From the NCBI RefSeq assembly GCF_000373985.1, contig NZ_KB892933.1, positions 1 through 6,927 of the forward strand: a stretch of DNA of 6,927 bases, read 5' to 3'. Of the stretch, positions 1 to 6,117 are shown piece by piece. Under the pieces are notes generated by a model that was not told the origin of the DNA, made no database searches, and saw only the letters and a program-made list of their open reading frames with translations. Positions within the stretch are counted from its first letter, which is position 1; each line of letters starts with the position of its first letter. This DNA comes from Desulfobacter curvatus DSM 3379 (lineage in GTDB: Bacteria; Desulfobacterota; Desulfobacteria; Desulfobacterales; Desulfobacteraceae). Both the position numbers and the translations under genes were made by a program.

Positions 1-45
1 TTCAAGTTCTGCGTTTTTAATCTGCCGACCACACTGGCTTATCAC
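1..45 (-). CDS. Start of an unidentified gene, cut by the left edge
   Basis: On the minus strand a GAGGAG ribosome binding site (about 54-59) lies 8 nt before a GTG codon at 45-43. From there 15 codons stay open to the window edge, reading MISQCGRQIKNAELE. An in-frame TGA sits directly upstream (60-58), so translation cannot start earlier in this frame. The gene would follow rnfB on the same strand after a gap of roughly 420 nt, so it probably has its own promoter and is not a seventh rnf gene. Fifteen residues are too few to assign a family, and no function is proposed. Support rests on the spacing and quality of the ribosome binding site alone, so this could be chance. Confidence 0.4.
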   Translation of the reverse strand, partial: MISQCGRQIKNAELE

Positions 46-60
46 AGCGTTTTCTCCTCA

Positions 61-110
61 AATGTAACGTTTCGATTGGTGGGTGAACTCACACACATCC
101 ACGTTACATT
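61..110. repeat. Inverted repeat just upstream of the left-edge gene
   Basis: A perfect 10-bp inverted repeat, AATGTAACGT at 61-70 and ACGTTACATT at 101-110, encloses 30 nt. Inside it, GTGGGTGA and TCACACAC can pair with one mismatch around a two-base AC turn, so the whole unit could fold as one long interrupted hairpin. Its left end directly abuts the GAGGAG ribosome binding site of the partial minus-strand gene. It could be a 5'-leader structure affecting translation or a two-half-site operator. No T-run follows on either strand, so it is not a typical intrinsic terminator. Confidence 0.55.
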
Positions 111-205
111 ATCAAAAGACCTGCAGAGTGTCTATTATAATTTTGCGACAAAATAATTTTAGATGTCGCTCCGCCCCCCTGATATCATTGATAATAAATT
201 TTGAT

Positions 206-224
206 GCGTCAGCGCTGATGACGC
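206..224. repeat. Short GC-rich imperfect dyad
   Basis: The core TCAGCGCTGA (209-218) is a perfect 10-bp palindrome. It is flanked by GCG on the left and TGACGC on the right, so GCGTC/GACGC can also pair with a small offset. It is GC-rich within a locally AT-rich region. It could be a protein-binding site or a small hairpin, and nothing links it to a particular gene. Confidence 0.3.
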
Positions 225-402
225 GTTGACGATATGAAACAAAAACTATTGATGGCCTGTGAATATGAGAGTAATGATGCCGGGCAAAAAGGCACAGCGA
301 GCCATAGTAAAGATGAAAGTACTGTAATTGAATTGAGAAGCAAGGCGGTGCTGATTTCAGGATAGAAATTGAACCTAACCGACCCGTATATTTCATATTT
401 AA

Positions 403-453
403 GTAAGCGGTAATGAACAGCAACAAACAAAGTTCAGGTCATTACGCGCTTAC
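403..453 (-). terminator. Hairpin after rnfB, possible operon end
   Basis: Starting 9 nt after the rnfB stop codon, the minus-strand transcript can form a stem in which GTAAGCG pairs with CGCTTAC and GTAATGA pairs with TCATTAC. Only a single bulged C lies between these two 7-bp blocks, and the loop is about 22 nt. The position is right for the end of the rnf transcript. The bases that follow (TTAAATATG) are AT-rich but hold no clean T-run, so it may instead be an RNA-stabilising 3' structure or a factor-assisted end. Confidence 0.45.
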
Positions 454-462
454 ATTTTTATC

Positions 463-1275
463 TTATCGGGTTCCCATGAAATGAATGCATCCGGTGGGGC
501 ATTTTTCAATGGCTTTCATGGCCTCTTCATATTTTGGGGCGGAATAATCATCATAATTGCACTTAGACAGGTTGTCCGAAATGGTGAAGAGGTCAGACTC
601 CTTTGCACAGGCTTTGCACCCTACACATGCATTGTTACATACGGCCTTGGCATCCTTGGCCTTGTCTTTATTGGAGCAGGCCACCACCGGTATAGCCTCT
701 TCTTTGAATCCTGCAACGGAAAGAATGCCCCTGGGGCAGGCTTTGGTGCAGGCACCACATCCAATACATTTTTCATAGTCCACCCGGGCAAGCCCGTCTA
801 CGATATGGATGGCGTCGTAATTGCAAACCTCAATACAGTCACCAAATCCAAGACATCCAAAGGTGCAGCCCTGGACGCCTGCCACCTGCTGGGCAGAGGC
901 GCACCGCTTCTCGCCCATGTACTGGGTCATCCCCAACCGACTGGACACTGGCGCATTGCAATGAACAATGGCATGTAAAGGCACGACATCTCCCACCTCA
1001 ACCCCCATGATATCGGCAATCGCTTGGGCACAGGCCTGCCCACCCACCGCGCATTTATTGACAGGATCATTGTCCGCAACAATCGCCACGGCATAGTCGG
1101 AACAGCCGAGATAACCGCATCCACCACAGTTAGCGCCGGGAAGCGCCTCTATGACCTCTTCGATCTTAGGATCCACTTGAACTTTAAATTGTTTATTGGC
1201 CCATCCCAGGATATAGGAAAAAATCATGGCCATGACCAGCATGCTTGCGCCGGCGATACCCAGTGAAACCATCAT
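463..1275 (-). CDS. rnfB: Rnf electron transport complex subunit B, multi-cluster iron-sulfur protein
   Basis: RnfB is the electron-entry subunit of Rnf: in this family it accepts electrons from reduced ferredoxin at the cytoplasmic face. The 270-residue protein has one N-terminal membrane anchor (about residues 3-25), then the RnfB-type [4Fe-4S] domain with C50, C53, C58 and C75. Next comes a double-cluster ferredoxin region with C137, C141, C147, C151 and C170, C173, C176, C180. A further CxxCxxC motif (C217, C220, C223) has distal cysteines C259 and C263. The total is 23 cysteines, enough for at least four clusters. It is longer than the roughly 190-residue enterobacterial RsxB and resembles the extended RnfB of anaerobes. 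The start ATG overlaps the rnfA stop as ATGA and has an AGGAG eight bases upstream. A second ATG follows immediately, but the first fits the ribosome binding site better. It is the last gene of the operon. Confidence 0.95.
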   Translation of the reverse strand: MMVSLGIAGASMLVMAMIFSYILGWANKQFKVQVDPKIEEVIEALPGANCGGCGYLGCSDYAVAIVADNDPVNKCAVGGQACAQAIADIMGVEVGDVVPLHAIVHCNAPVSSRLGMTQYMGEKRCASAQQVAGVQGCTFGCLGFGDCIEVCNYDAIHIVDGLARVDYEKCIGCGACTKACPRGILSVAGFKEEAIPVVACSNKDKAKDAKAVCNNACVGCKACAKESDLFTISDNLSKCNYDDYSAPKYEEAMKAIEKCPTGCIHFMGTR

Positions 1276-2075
1276 GGCAAAATCTCCTGGCCGTTATGGC
1301 CCTTAAAGGTCATATCAGCTAAATATTCAGTCAACGTGTTAGCGCTTGCTTCAGAGCTTTCTTCCTGAACGGCAGGAGCCGGTTTCAGTACCTTCTTAAT
1401 ACCTGAATCCACCCCGGTGAATCCCATGAAGGCAATGGCCAGAATCCCTCCAATGACCAAGGTAATGGCCGCCCCTTTAAAAGGCCTGGGAATATCGCAA
1501 AGCTCCAGTTCCTCCCGGATACCCGCCATAATCACGATGGCAATGGTGAATCCCAATCCGCCAAAAAGCGCCAGGGTCATGGCTTTACCCAAGTCCCACA
1601 CATCTTTTGGATTATCAACGCCGGCCACATGACTCATGATGGTCAGGCAGGCAAAAAGGATGGCACAATTGGTGGTTATCAACGGCAGAAACACCCCAAA
1701 GGACCGGTAAAGCGGTGGGAAAAATTTTCTGACATACATCTCAACAAATTGAACCGAAGAGGCAATGGCAAAAATATAGACAATGTAACTGAGCACTGTC
1801 AGATCAATCTGCGCGGCTGCTTCAGGTGTGGTAAAAAAACCGGCAATAAAGGCTGATACCGGCGCGCCTGGAATCAGTATGAACACTGTGATACTCCAAG
1901 AGAGAAACGCGGCAATACTCATGACAAAGGTTACGGCACATCCCATGCCAAAGGCCATTTCGACCTTTTTGGACACGCCTACAAACGGACAGATGCCCAC
2001 AAAATAATAAAATATAAAGTTGTTAATTATCGAAGCTGACAGGGCAATCAGCAGGATATCTACAAAATAGTCCAT
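1272..2075 (-). CDS. rnfA: Rnf electron transport complex subunit A, enlarged membrane protein
   Basis: RnfA is an integral membrane subunit that pairs with its homologue RnfE. In the related Nqr complex the equivalent pair holds a [2Fe-2S] cluster in the membrane through conserved cysteines, and the counterparts here are C29 (in GICPFVGVSKK) and C137 (in PLITTNCAIL). Several hydrophobic segments fit the six-helix family fold, and the family signature near the end (IRE, then PFKG, then AFMGFTG at 215-221) is intact. At 267 residues it is much longer than the usual 193. There is an insertion of about 20 residues after ILIP (about 70-90), one of about 9 residues around 150-160, and a hydrophilic tail of about 44 residues after GFTG. 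The start ATG has AAGGCGG upstream. The gap to rnfE is 38 nt, and the 3' end overlaps rnfB by 4 nt. The tail carries the rnfB ribosome binding site. Confidence 0.94.
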   Translation of the reverse strand: MDYFVDILLIALSASIINNFIFYYFVGICPFVGVSKKVEMAFGMGCAVTFVMSIAAFLSWSITVFILIPGAPVSAFIAGFFTTPEAAAQIDLTVLSYIVYIFAIASSVQFVEMYVRKFFPPLYRSFGVFLPLITTNCAILFACLTIMSHVAGVDNPKDVWDLGKAMTLALFGGLGFTIAIVIMAGIREELELCDIPRPFKGAAITLVIGGILAIAFMGFTGVDSGIKKVLKPAPAVQEESSEASANTLTEYLADMTFKGHNGQEILP

Positions 2076-2113
2076 TAGATCCGCCTTAATCTTTTATAAA
2101 TTTTCATCTAAAT

Positions 2114-2731
2114 TCAACTGCGGGATTGTTCCCGTTTAAAATCAATATAGTTCACCAGACCCAGCAGCAGACCCAGTGTAATGAATGCACCCGGGGGCAG
2201 TACCATGATGACCCAGTCCGGCCAAAAGGTCGGTAGAACCCTGAACCCCATAAGCATACCGGTGCCTAAAATCTCACGGATGGCTGCAATACTGGCCAGC
2301 GCCAGGCCGAACCCGATGGACTGACCCAGGGCATCTGCCGCTGCAATAACAATATTCTGTTTGGAGGCACACACCTCACACCGGCAAATGATCAGGCAGT
2401 TAACGATAATCAAAGGAATATAGGGGCCAAGGGTTTTACTCATCTCGAACATGTATGCGGCCAAGACCCTATCCGCCACCGTTACAAAAGTGGCAATGGT
2501 CAGGGTAAATACCACAATCCGCAGATGCGGTTTTAACAGGTTTCGGATCAGGCTGATCACAACATTGGCACATACGAGAACAAAGGCCACGCAAACGGCC
2601 ATAGTTAACGCCGGCTTCATACCGTTGGTAACAGCCAGAGTGGCACACAGCCCAAGAAGCTGCCGGTAGACCGGGTTCTCGGGTAGAATCCCCTGTACAA
2701 ATCTCTCCATAGCAGTAGGTTGATCAGCCAT
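2114..2731 (-). CDS. rnfE: Rnf electron transport complex subunit E, membrane protein
   Basis: RnfE is the membrane partner of RnfA with inverted topology, and together they are thought to form the ion- and electron-conducting core. The 205-residue protein shows family landmarks: a GLCATLAVTNGM segment with C29, then NC at 111-112 in a conserved membrane segment, and a C-terminal AAIREILGTG-like stretch (149-158). C29 and C112 match the cysteines expected to share a [2Fe-2S] cluster with RnfA. Unusually, the segment after N111-C112, which in relatives such as E. coli RsxE reads roughly NCLVIGRAEAFA, here carries three more cysteines (C116, C118, C121). The start ATG overlaps the rnfG stop by one base (TGATG), with AAGGAG eight bases upstream, which suggests translational coupling. 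The C-terminus is short and basic (FKREQSRS). Confidence 0.94.
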   Translation of the reverse strand: MADQPTAMERFVQGILPENPVYRQLLGLCATLAVTNGMKPALTMAVCVAFVLVCANVVISLIRNLLKPHLRIVVFTLTIATFVTVADRVLAAYMFEMSKTLGPYIPLIIVNCLIICRCEVCASKQNIVIAAADALGQSIGFGLALASIAAIREILGTGMLMGFRVLPTFWPDWVIMVLPPGAFITLGLLLGLVNYIDFKREQSRS

Positions 2732-3423
2732 CAGGAACGCTCCTTATCTTTACCGGGTTCCTCATTTTGAACCGCCGGGGTTTTATTATCACCAGGGACG
2801 TCAGTAATTTGAAGCCGAGGTGCCACATTGGCAACCGTAGTGTTCACGATACCAGTCACACTTCTTGAAGAGATGGTAGCGCCGGAAATGGCGTCGATCT
2901 GATCTTCTTTGGCCCCGCCCCCTTTAACAACGGAAAGGGTATTTTGAGTGGATTTGTCTTTGAACTGGCCCCGCCAAGCATCTTCCAGAATCTTGGCACC
3001 CAGGCCGGGCGTCTCTTTCTGATCCAGAACAAAAAGTCCTGTAATGCTTTTGCCTTGGGCATCAAGCCCCACCAGCAACTCAATCTTATCCGCATATCCC
3101 TGGCCGTCTGCTTTAACCACATGTCCGACCATTTTTCCGTCGGGCAACCAGGCATCATATACGGTGTAGAATTTGATGGTTTCGTTTTGCTTTATTTCAA
3201 TCACCCGTGATTTGATAGTCAGTGTCTGGTTGTCGGCGGCAAACTCGGCAGCCAGATCCTCGCCAAGCACCAGTACGGGTATTTTTGCCATGGTCTCTTT
3301 GACCTTGTTGGCCTCAATTACCGGCCCAAGCTTAGCCTGGATACCGGCAAGGGCAGTACCGAACAGGGTAGCAAGAAGAAGAACCAGCCAGGCCTGGGCC
3401 AGGTTACTATTTTTCAACGACAT
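2731..3423 (-). CDS. rnfG: Rnf electron transport complex subunit G, covalent-FMN protein
   Basis: RnfG carries an FMN joined covalently to a threonine and passes electrons on the outer side of the membrane. The 230-residue protein has an N-terminal membrane anchor (about residues 10-28) followed by a soluble FMN-binding domain. The flavinylation motif is clear: D177-A-I-S180-G-A-T183, where T183 is the expected attachment residue, normally modified by ApbE. The ETPGLGAKI stretch (137-145) is also typical of RnfG and NqrC. The last 25 or so residues form a charged, low-complexity tail rich in Asp, Glu, Lys and Pro. A strong AAAGGAGG lies nine bases before the ATG, inside the end of rnfD, and only 4 nt separate the two genes. 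The 3' end overlaps rnfE by one base. Assignment is firm. The tail may be lineage-specific. Confidence 0.95.
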   Translation of the reverse strand: MSLKNSNLAQAWLVLLLATLFGTALAGIQAKLGPVIEANKVKETMAKIPVLVLGEDLAAEFAADNQTLTIKSRVIEIKQNETIKFYTVYDAWLPDGKMVGHVVKADGQGYADKIELLVGLDAQGKSITGLFVLDQKETPGLGAKILEDAWRGQFKDKSTQNTLSVVKGGGAKEDQIDAISGATISSRSVTGIVNTTVANVAPRLQITDVPGDNKTPAVQNEEPGKDKERS

Positions 3424-3427
3424 GATA

Positions 3428-4444
3428 TCAGGCCTCCTTTTGTCCCATGGGCTGGGGAATTGTCCAGCGGTTGATCAACGGTGTCATGGCATTCATGATC
3501 AGCACGGCAAACATCACACCTTCCGGATAACCGGAAAACAGACGAATCACCATGATCAAACAGCCCGTACCCACGCCGAATATCACTTTGCCTTTGGCAG
3601 TTAACGGAGATGTCACGGGATCTGTGGCAATAAAAAAGGCGCCAAACATCAGTGCCCCTGCAAACAGATGGTGCAGCAGAAACAGACCTTGGTATCCCCC
3701 TGAGATGTCCGTAATTCCGGCGATCAGGGCAACGGTAACCAAAATGCTTGCAGGGATCTGCCAGGATGCGGTTTTTCTGAAAATCAGATAAAGCCCCCCT
3801 AAAATACAGGCGACGGCACTTACCTCACCGATGGATCCGTTGGTCCCCCCCATAAACAACGGCGCAATGCCGGTTTGAACCCCATTGAACTTCAACGCAC
3901 TCAACGGGGTTGCGCCTGACACGGCATCCACAAGTCCTGCTACATTTTCATAGGCACCGGCCCCCATGAGCTGGGCAAAGGCAATCATAACAAACGCCCG
4001 TCCCACCATGGCAGGGTTGAATATGTTCATCCCAACGCCGCCAAATACGATTTTGCCGATCCCAATGCCGACGAATGAGGCCAAAGCGCCAACAAACCAG
4101 GGGGCTGACCCCGGCATGGAAAGACCTATAATGATACCTGTAACTATGGCAGAGCAATCTTTTAAGGTAAAAGATTTGCCCCTCATGCGGACAAAGAGAT
4201 ATTCCGCAGCAAGGCAGGCCACCACACAGACAAGAATCTGTTTAAGGGCATAAAACCGAAATAAATAAAGGGATACGATAATAGCCGGTGACAACCCAAG
4301 GATCACATCGACCATCATCCTGCGTGTGCCGGCCCGGCTATCCGAAATATGCGGGGACGGGGCCACGTTTATAAAGGGCGGTTTTCGCCCGGGCCTGTCT
4401 TCAAACGACATGGCTGAATTTATCTGTCTATTTGTGTCTGACAC
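3428..4444 (-). CDS. rnfD: Rnf electron transport complex subunit D, covalent-FMN membrane protein
   Basis: RnfD is a polytopic inner-membrane subunit related to NqrB. It carries a covalent FMN and is implicated in coupling electron flow to ion transport. The 338-residue protein begins with a polar stretch of about 40 residues, then has many hydrophobic segments. The flavinylation motif D173-A-V-S176-G-A-T179-P is present, with T179 the expected FMN site, and the conserved FNPAM (142-146) lies upstream of it. The start is GTG, not ATG: an AAGGA sits about seven bases before the GTG, whereas the first in-frame ATG (codon 12) has no comparable ribosome binding site. It lies 39 nt after rnfC and 4 nt before rnfG. 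Length and motifs agree with the family. Confidence 0.95.
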   Translation of the reverse strand: MSDTNRQINSAMSFEDRPGRKPPFINVAPSPHISDSRAGTRRMMVDVILGLSPAIIVSLYLFRFYALKQILVCVVACLAAEYLFVRMRGKSFTLKDCSAIVTGIIIGLSMPGSAPWFVGALASFVGIGIGKIVFGGVGMNIFNPAMVGRAFVMIAFAQLMGAGAYENVAGLVDAVSGATPLSALKFNGVQTGIAPLFMGGTNGSIGEVSAVACILGGLYLIFRKTASWQIPASILVTVALIAGITDISGGYQGLFLLHHLFAGALMFGAFFIATDPVTSPLTAKGKVIFGVGTGCLIMVIRLFSGYPEGVMFAVLIMNAMTPLINRWTIPQPMGQKEA

Positions 4445-4483
4445 GTTTTGTTCCTTGTATCAATTAATTTTTGTTGTTTATTG

Positions 4484-5851
4484 TTAGCGACGTTCCCAGG
4501 CGTTTAGCTGGGCCTTGCCCTCACGAATCAACTGAACCAAATTCAATTTTGCCGGACATACATAGGAACAGCTCCCGCATTCAACACAGGCACGAATATG
4601 GTACTGGGCGGCAATCTCGGGATGCTTATACCGGGCCGCCAACGCCAACTTTGTAGGCACAAGGTTCATGGGGCAGGCATCCACACAGCGCCCGCAGCGC
4701 ACGCAATTTGTCTCTTCAGCCTTGCGGACCTCGTCATGGGTAAGAATTGTTAACCCTGAGGTACCCTTGGTTACGGGGGCAGACAGATCTGAGAATGCAA
4801 ATCCCATCATGGGGCCGCCGGAAATGATCCGGGCCGCATCCGGCGTCAGGCCGCCGCAAAAGTCAACCACCTCAGCCAGAGAGATGCCGATGGGCACAAA
4901 AATATTTTTCGGATTGCAGATGCCATGACCGGAGACGGTGATCACCCTGTGGGTGAGCGGCACGTCCTTGACAATGCTGCGGGCCACAGTGGCAATGGTT
5001 TGCACGTTACTTACGGCAACGCCCGCATCAGCCGGCAGACCACCCAAGGGAATATCTAAGCCGACCACGGCTTTTACAAGCTGCTTTTCACTGCCCTGGG
5101 GGTACTTGGTTTTCACCACGGCAACCTGCACCACGGTCTGTTGAGCCGCTTGTTGAAGCCGTTCTATGGCCTTGGGTTTATTATCCTCAACACAGATGAC
5201 AATTTCCCTGGCCGAGACAGCCCGGGCCGCCAGAAGCGCTCCGGTCACAATAATATCAGGCGCCTCAACCATAAGCCTGTAGTCACAGGTCAGATACGGC
5301 TCGCACTCACACCCGTTCACCACAAAGGTATCTATCACCCGGGTATCATTGGGCATCACCTTGACATGGGTGGGAAACGCCGCCCCGCCCAACCCCACAA
5401 TGCCGGATTCCCGAATCTTTTTCACAATGTCCATGGGCGCATAATTGGAAAAACCCTCTTTGGGCCATTGTGTAAACTTCACCTCTTCCCAAATTTTTTC
5501 CGGGGGGATCTGCTCCCCTTCCGCCTGGATCGTTAGGGCTTCAAGACGCCTGCCGTTGGGCAGGGTCACCATTGCATTTCTTTTGACTTTTCCGGAAATG
5601 GGGGCGTGGATTGAGGCGGAAACAAAGGCCTCTCCCTCACCAACCATTTGCCCGTAACTGACCGTTTCACCGGATCTAACAATCTGCTCGCAGGGCACAC
5701 CCAGATGCTGAAGCAGAGGCAGCGTCACTGTCCGGGGTGTAGGCATCACTTCAACAGCCATATTGGCGGACAACGCTTTATTTTCCGGTGGGTGAACCCC
5801 ATGGGGGAAACTGCCGGTTCCCGGAAATCCCTTTAATTTAAATAAACCCAT
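4484..5851 (-). CDS. rnfC: Rnf electron transport complex subunit C, NADH-binding iron-sulfur flavoprotein
   Basis: RnfC is the peripheral cytoplasmic subunit that exchanges electrons with NAD+/NADH. The 455-residue protein starts with the RnfC barrel-sandwich region (FPHGVHPPENK, 15-25). A nucleotide and flavin-binding domain resembling complex I NuoF follows: GLGGAAFPTHVK at 153-164 and NGCECEPYLTCDYRLM at 179-194. The C-terminus has a double [4Fe-4S] ferredoxin domain with C383, C386, C389, C393 and C422, C425, C428, C432. The length is normal for anaerobe-type RnfC, without the long alanine-rich tail seen in enterobacteria. It is the first gene of the operon. The ATG is preceded by an ACAGGA ribosome binding site with short spacing and by a leader of about 160 nt. 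Confidence 0.96.
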   Translation of the reverse strand: MGLFKLKGFPGTGSFPHGVHPPENKALSANMAVEVMPTPRTVTLPLLQHLGVPCEQIVRSGETVSYGQMVGEGEAFVSASIHAPISGKVKRNAMVTLPNGRRLEALTIQAEGEQIPPEKIWEEVKFTQWPKEGFSNYAPMDIVKKIRESGIVGLGGAAFPTHVKVMPNDTRVIDTFVVNGCECEPYLTCDYRLMVEAPDIIVTGALLAARAVSAREIVICVEDNKPKAIERLQQAAQQTVVQVAVVKTKYPQGSEKQLVKAVVGLDIPLGGLPADAGVAVSNVQTIATVARSIVKDVPLTHRVITVSGHGICNPKNIFVPIGISLAEVVDFCGGLTPDAARIISGGPMMGFAFSDLSAPVTKGTSGLTILTHDEVRKAEETNCVRCGRCVDACPMNLVPTKLALAARYKHPEIAAQYHIRACVECGSCSYVCPAKLNLVQLIREGKAQLNAWERR

Positions 5852-5893
5852 AAATTCCTGTACACCTTATTTCTGAATCCACCTAGACAATAC

Positions 5894-5938
5894 CTAAAAA
5901 GTCCATACAAAAAAATTATAGGTTTCCAGACTTTTTAG
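5894..5938 (-). promoter_or_regulatory. Stem-loop in the rnf leader
   Basis: A perfect 10-bp inverted repeat, CTAAAAAGTC at 5894-5903 and GACTTTTTAG at 5929-5938, encloses 25 nt that include a run of seven T on the minus strand. If rnf transcription starts near 6013, the element lies within the untranslated leader, ending about 40 nt before the rnfC ATG. It could be an RNA structure or a protein site. The stem is AT-rich and therefore weak, and no known riboswitch class is recognised. Confidence 0.45.
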
Positions 5939-6016
5939 TTTTAATCAAGCTAAAAATTTAAAGCAGATAATTTTACCTTGGCTCCATCACGATTTTATAT
6001 TATTTTGTTAAAGGTT

Positions 6017-6044
6017 TTGATTATACACATCGTATATTAATCAA
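6017..6044. promoter_or_regulatory. Dyad overlapping the rnf promoter, possible operator
   Basis: TTGATTA (6017-6023) and TAATCAA (6038-6044) form a perfect 7-bp inverted repeat. Symmetry extends inward, as TTGATTATAC on one side matches the reverse complement of the other side apart from three extra bases. The dyad covers the -10 box, the spacer and the edge of the -35 box of the rnf promoter, where a bound regulator would block RNA polymerase. It also lies in front of the divergent flavodoxin gene, so one factor could control both. The half-sites recall TTGAT/ATCAA of FNR/CRP-type regulators, but the spacing between them is much wider than FNR's four bases. Confidence 0.4.
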
Positions 6045-6048
6045 TCAA
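6020..6048 (-). promoter_or_regulatory. Sigma70-type promoter for the rnf operon
   Basis: Reading on the minus strand, TTGATT (6048-6043, four of six matches to TTGACA) is followed after exactly 17 nt by a perfect TATAAT (6025-6020). This is the best promoter-like pair in the divergent region and points towards rnfC. It predicts a start near 6013 and a leader of about 160 nt. A second TATAAT on the same strand at 5920-5915 has no well-spaced -35 box and is a weaker alternative. Confidence 0.6.
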
Positions 6049-6058
6049 TATCATTAAC

Positions 6059-6086
6059 TTTACAAAAAAATTGAACAATTTAATAA
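6059..6086 (+). promoter_or_regulatory. Candidate promoter for the flavodoxin gene
   Basis: TTTACA at 6059-6064 and TAATAA at 6081-6086 are spaced 16 nt apart, giving a modest match to a sigma70 promoter with a predicted leader of about 25 nt. The surrounding DNA is so AT-rich that such matches arise easily. A TATATT at 6033-6038 is an alternative -10 box without a clear -35. A weak ribosome binding site (AGGGA, ending about seven bases before the ATG) follows. Confidence 0.3.
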
Positions 6087-6117
6087 ATTTAAATCATAAA
6101 AACATAGGGATAAAAAA

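Larger units (their letters stand above)
46..462. other. Intergenic region without a convincing gene
   Basis: This stretch of about 417 nt separates rnfB from the partial gene at the left edge. Two overlapping minus-strand reading frames (112-426 and 209-430) exist, but they lack a recognisable family and a good ribosome binding site. The region is notable for inverted repeats: 61-70 with 101-110, a six-base GCGACA/TGTCGC pair at 145-150 and 164-169, a dyad around 206-224, and a hairpin at 403-453. A perfect TATAAT lies on the minus strand at 139-134, but no matching -35 box is seen 16-18 nt upstream, so it is only a weak promoter candidate for the leftmost gene. The layout suits the end of one transcription unit followed by the control region of the next. 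Confidence 0.5.

Noticed and set aside
112..430. Two overlapping minus-strand frames (112-426 and 209-430) as small genes
   Set aside because: Neither has a good ribosome binding site or a recognisable pattern. Their amino acid mix is typical of translated non-coding AT-rich DNA, and they run through several inverted repeats.
481..978. Plus-strand open frame of 165 codons
   Set aside because: It lies wholly antisense to rnfB, whose cysteine motifs are unmistakable. Its composition matches a shadow of the real gene and it has no recognisable domain.
3173..3604. Plus-strand open frame of 143 codons across the rnfD/rnfG junction
   Set aside because: It is antisense to two clearly identified genes, crosses their boundary and shows no family motif.
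5141..5536. Plus-strand open frame of 131 codons inside rnfC
   Set aside because: It is antisense to the conserved nucleotide-binding domain of rnfC and has no features of its own.
463..5851. Na+-translocating NADH:quinone reductase (Nqr) instead of Rnf
   Set aside because: RnfB with its multiple ferredoxin clusters and RnfC with the C-terminal double-cluster domain are present, while the NqrF subunit is absent. The order CDGEAB is that of Rnf.
6017..6044. Classical FNR or Fur binding site in the divergent region
   Set aside because: TTGAT and ATCAA half-sites are present but separated far more widely than the four bases of an FNR site, and no run resembling the GATAAT-based Fur box is seen. 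Only a generic dyad is claimed.
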